From Moringa oleifera (Eukaryota > Streptophyta > Magnoliopsida > Brassicales > Moringaceae), in the NCBI GenBank assembly GCA_021397835.1, contig JAJFZO010000344.1, forward strand, positions 3,782,001 through 3,846,000: a stretch of DNA of 64,000 bases, in the 5' to 3' direction. Both the position numbers and the translations under genes were made by a program. Positions 59,793-64,000 of this stretch are shown here, piece by piece; the first letter of the stretch is position 1, and the number at the start of each line of letters is the position of its first letter. Below the pieces are notes generated by a model. That model was not told the DNA's origin. It saw only the letters and a program-made list of their open reading frames with translations, and made no database searches.

Positions 59793-60426
59793 GGCCATCT
59801 CCAATGAAAACAGCAAAATGCCATTGAAAATTAACCAAATCGTCTTCAACGAGATGACAAATTGGCTTCTACAATTTGGTGCAGCATTGTGGCTTCTTTA
59901 GTGCAGCACCATAGCTGCATCAATTAAAAAAAATTACAATTTTTTTTAAAATTTTTGAATCAAAGATATTTTTGATCAATAACTTAATAAATATATGATA
60001 TTATTAAAAAAAAATTATACCATTAATAATATCTCATCAAAATCTTTAAAACAAGATAAATATTCAATATATAATTTTATTTTATTTAAATTAATAATAA
60101 TAATTTATTTATTTAATAATAATATTATATATAATATTAAAATTATTATTTAAAAATATATAAAAATTTAAAGCAACTTATAATTTATGATATAATTTAA
60201 ATTTTTCATGAATATGATAATTATATTAATTATTTTAAATAAATTAATTAATATTTATAAATATTATTATTGATAATTATTATTTATATTATTAAAATAA
60301 TAATATAACACTAATTTGGTATAAAATGGGTTAAAAATAAAAAAAAATTAGTATTAAAATATTCTAAAAAGATTCTTTTCAACACCAAATTGATATTAGA
60401 TTTGGTGTATAAGGTTGGAGATAGCC
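59793..60426. mobile_element. PIF/Harbinger (Tourist-like) MITE
   Basis: The ends GGCCATCTCCAA and TTGGAGATAGCC are inverted repeats (11 of 12 match). They are flanked on both sides by TAA (59790-59792 and 60427-60429), the 3-bp target duplication typical of PIF/Harbinger. The body is 634 bp, AT-rich in the centre and non-coding. Confidence 0.8.
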
Positions 60427-60665
60427 TAACAATTATTCATATTAACAAAGGATATAGTTGATTCACTTTACATAAATTCTCTCATTGATGAGTTTAATAA
60501 TATAAAATTTATATTATAAAAAATTATATTTTAAAAAAACCACTTATTACATTTTTTATTAAATATATCTTTGATTTAAAGTAAATATTATTTTTTCATA
60601 ATTAATAAAAAAATTTAACCCAACCTAACTAAAATTCTTAAATTCGGTATTGGCTCAAAAGTTGT

Positions 60666-61569
60666 TAAGAAATGAGTAGAAATTTGCCTTTTCATAACTA
60701 GCTGCAGTCAGCTGTAAGCTTTTCAATGAAGTCTAAGGTTTTAAGCTGTAAAACTTATCAGTTTAAGAAGTCTTTCTGAAGTGTACTGATCGCCTGACAA
60801 AGAATTAAAAATATGACTGGAAATAGCAATCCTTGCAGTCTTGAAACATCATTTGGTCTTTCAAGCCTTGAAAGTGTGACTTTCATGCATTTCATAGCAA
60901 ATCTATAATTCCTCTTTTTAAAAAAAATTTCCAGCATACCCGAAATTTTCAAATAAAAAATATTAATTTTCTCATTCAATTCAGTGTTTTTTTTTTTTTA
61001 ATTTACAATCTCCCCATATTGGTATTATTTCACTTGCTTTCAATTTTGCTTTTTTATTTTTGTTTTCTTTTTTATCACAGCAACAGAAAAGGATTGATAA
61101 TAACACTATTTCAATAAATACGACTTTAAGAACATATGATTTACCGCTTAAGCCACTTTCGTCTTTCAATTTGTCTCATAAACTTTTTGTTAAGAAAAAT
61201 AATCATTTTTATTACTATTTATATTTATTATCATCAATTTACCTTTTTTTTCCACTTTTAAAATATAATAGATTTGTTCGAATCTGCCTTTGGAATGTAA
61301 AAATTTTAATTGGATTATAAGGTTATCAAGTCAAAACCAAAGTTGACGAAATTAGAGATGCTAAGTGCGGTGGATGAGCCAAATGGAAGGTAAACTAACA
61401 CTTGCATTATTATGATGCATTACCACACATAATTATTTGGCAACCAGCCGGCCACCTATCTTGATTTTATGCATAATTAGAACAAAAAGTTAACAAATTT
61501 TTAATTCAGAGGCAATGCATCCACGTGATTAAGCTTATTATAATTAAAATAATCGATACCCATTATAAT
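60666..61569 (+). repeat. Diverged direct repeat, unit B
   Basis: Partner of 52543-53386, about 8.1 kb away in the same orientation, with the gypsy pol remnant between them. It shares the same order of landmarks from AATTTGCCTTTTCATA to ATTAAGCTTATTATAATT. It could be an old pair of LTRs or an ancient tandem duplication. Confidence 0.8.
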
Positions 61570-62739
61570 TAATATAAATCTAATATTTTAATTTTTCTAC
61601 CCATTATAGGGTTTTGCAAAATTCACTTTTAATGAGGTCCTATTTATCATTTTTTAAAATAAAAATTATATATACAATTCAAAACTCAAATCTAATTAAA
61701 AACTTAAATTAATTTAGATTCATTTAAATTTTTAATTTAAAATAAAAATAAAATTTTTCTTTATAAATGAATTAAATATCAAATTTTGTAACATATATAA
61801 TTGTTTATATGTTAGAACCGATTCAAAATTATTTTGAGATCTTTGCTTATAAACTGAGCTCGTATTGTTGTGTTAATTTGCAAGCATTAACTAAAATTTT
61901 TTATCTTAAAATAACGTTAGCAAATCAAGTAATGGTTAGACAAACATTGCATTTCAACTGGCAAAAAAAACAATGACACAGCAAACATGCTCTTCAGGTT
62001 TTTCAAAAAACATAACAAATGTACATGTGATCAAAATTGAAATTAAAAGCGGACAATTAGTTCAAACATAGATAATTTAGATGGTTCGATGAATCATTTA
62101 CATCTACAATTGAATTTCATCAAGCAAAAGGTTCAAGATGATACACTATTAATGGAAAGATTTCAAATTAATGAGAACACTAAGTGATGTGTCAATTACG
62201 CAGGTGTATGGATCATCTCATGTAATACAAAAGAAATCCACGTCGTTTTCACGAGTAATTAACCTAACCATATCAAAATTTAAACCTTTTATAAATTGTT
62301 TAAATAATAATAAATAAAATTTAATTAATTAAGCTATGTTATTAACTATAAATACAATTAAAGCAGTTTCAAGAAACAATATTAAGAAGGGATCAGTGAT
62401 ATTTAGGTTTATCTTAACAAATTAAATTTGATCTAGATTATATATAATCAATTTAATTATGTAAATTAACGATTAAATAATTTAAAATGCATTAAAAACT
62501 GCCTCTCGGATCGAATTGCATATATTATCTTATATCAATTATCTATCTTTCAATGATAATTATCTTATAAACTATGATCTTGATTATTTATTGCTTAATT
62601 AATTTATTGATGATTCACTTAACCAACAAATGATTAAACAAACCTAATTTAACTAATTTAACATCCTGACATTAAATTTAATTAATATTTAATTACATTA
62701 AGAAGATATGCATTTTACTTACAGTTTGAAATTATGAAT
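61570..62739. other. AT-rich intergenic region
   Basis: No gene or element recognised. Confidence 0.6.
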
Positions 62740-63195
62740 TATAAAAAAAATTATTTTTATTTGAGATTTATACTTTTTTTGGATTCACAATGTAAGACTT
62801 TCATTTATAATTTCTGTTAACATTAACAATTTTCATACATATACGTGATGCGCACATATGACTTTTAGTTATACAATTATCTCAACACTTATTGAAACGC
62901 TATAAAAATAAACAAAATTTATTTTTTTTATTATCTTTACATATTTAAATTTTATATAATCTTGCTAAATTTGATGTGAAAAAGATTTTGTTTGTTTTAA
63001 TAGCATTTAAAGTGATATTTGGGTGATTGCATAAGTAAAAATCACATACATATCACGTGTGAACGTCAAACCATCGATGGTAACGAAAATTATAGATACA
63101 AGTCTCATATTGAAAATTTAATAAAAACGTTAGTTTCAAACAAATGCAATTTTTTTTGCAAATCTCAATTTAAAACCATAAATAAAATATAAGTC
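62740..63195. mobile_element. Inverted-repeat element, possible MITE
   Basis: 62786-62825 (CAATGTAAGACTTTCATTTA...) is similar to the reverse complement of 63073-63113 (CAATATGAGACTTGTATCTA...), with the similarity extending into ACGTGAT-containing sequence on both sides. There is no coding capacity. The boundaries are approximate and no target duplication was defined. Confidence 0.45.
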
Positions 63196-63424
63196 TTTTT
63201 GATGTGATTAACCCTTTAGTTAATTAATCAAATAACAACAAATCTTAACATCCACCAATATAAAACATAATAATGAGCAATTAATTGAATAAAAAAACTA
63301 TCAACTTCGATTAGAACTTCAATATATAGGTTTCACCTAATTACCATAATTAAAAGTTTATTTTTCATTCAAAATAGAAAAAATAACAAAAAATCAAAGT
63401 CAAAAGATGCTAGCATAAATTTTT

Positions 63425-63850
63425 GAATTTGATAAAGCATCATATGATTTAGGTGTTAACATAACTTTCATATCTTTTTCTGTCTCAAGATGCTTGGATG
63501 GGGAGTAATCAAGGCTACAAGAGTCTTTACAAGTAACAGTCACTCTCTAAGAATGACTAAAGATGTTTTGGTAAAGCTCAATCAATTTATCTTCCCTATT
63601 AAATTCATAGCACTTGATATGGAGGAAGTTATGAAGGTTTTTTTGATCTTAGGGAGACCATTCTTGTCAAACAGTAAGGCCTTAATTAATGTTTAACAAA
63701 GTAAGTTAGCTTTCAAGTGGGTGAAAAGAAAGCTATTTTTAATATATTTAAGGTTATAAGACATCTACGGGATAATGGATCTTGTTGAAAAATAAAAGTG
63801 ATAAATAATGTTATCTCTAAATCAACTTGGACGCTTTAACTCTAGATTTT
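63425..63850 (+). pseudogene. Ty3/gypsy protease-to-RT linker fragment (Athila-like)
   Basis: A reading frame contains TKDVLVKLNQFIFPIKFIAL, DMEEVMKVFLILGRPFL, and SKALINV (63560-63695), the end of the retropepsin domain in Athila-type gypsy elements. After a frame shift it continues SFQVGEKKAIFNIFKVIRHL (63705-63770). Both the domain order and the conserved LGRPFL support the call. The element may continue beyond the right edge. It is broken by frameshifts. Confidence 0.75.
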
Positions 63851-64000
63851 AACGCCGTAGCTCCAATCGAAAATTTTAGAAAATTAGGTTTTTACTAATT
63901 TTTCTTAAGTAAAGTCTTTAAGTATAAATAGGATATATGGTGTCTTTAACCAAGCCAACATCTTGATTTTTCACAAGCCAAAGTTATTTATTCCATTAGA

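Noticed and set aside
1..64000. CRISPR arrays, operons, bacterial genes, organelle inserts
   Set aside because: Nothing of the kind is visible; the window is plant nuclear DNA.

Overview
The window is nuclear DNA from a flowering plant, most likely a eudicot. Evidence: AT-rich sequence, spliced genes with plant-type GT..AG introns, two recognisable plant general transcription factor genes, a plant-specific CLE peptide gene, and plant-type LINE, Ty1/copia, Ty3/gypsy and MITE remnants. I could not fix the genus.

Layout. (1) 848-33257, minus strand: the first 20 coding exons (819 codons) of TAF2, the TFIID subunit, reconstructed exon by exon. Its 3' end lies outside the window. Its introns are swollen by two near-full-length but dead LINEs (about 3.3-8.4 kb and 18.16-23.92 kb), a Ty1/copia 3' end, and an intronic tRNA-Phe(GAA) gene on the same strand. 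(2) 33258-34764: a 1.5 kb region between divergent start codons. (3) 34765-45419, plus strand: a complete 10-exon gene for the TFIIE alpha subunit (483 aa), with one GC-AG intron and two 5'-truncated LINE tails plus a MITE in its introns. (4) 47760-48068, plus strand: an intronless gene for a CLE signalling peptide precursor, with an upstream mini-ORF. (5) 48.1-64 kb: very AT-rich, with no intact gene found. It holds a wrecked Ty3/gypsy pol (RNase H to integrase, 55.7-57.4 kb), a gypsy protease fragment at the right edge, two diverged direct repeats 8.1 kb apart, a PIF/Harbinger-like MITE with TAA target duplication, and two other inverted-repeat elements.

How the genes relate. TAF2 (promoter recognition within TFIID) and TFIIE alpha (recruitment and control of TFIIH at the same preinitiation complex) are divergently arranged neighbours. 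This makes co-regulation plausible but does not prove it. The CLE gene is a separate secreted-signal gene. Everything else is mobile-element debris. I did not find a clearly new biological system. The best leads are the divergent PIC gene pair, the GC-AG intron and the stop-free 87-nt intron that could yield alternative protein forms, the CLE leader architecture, the LINE 3'-end hairpin, and the unexplained direct repeats at 52.5 and 60.7 kb.
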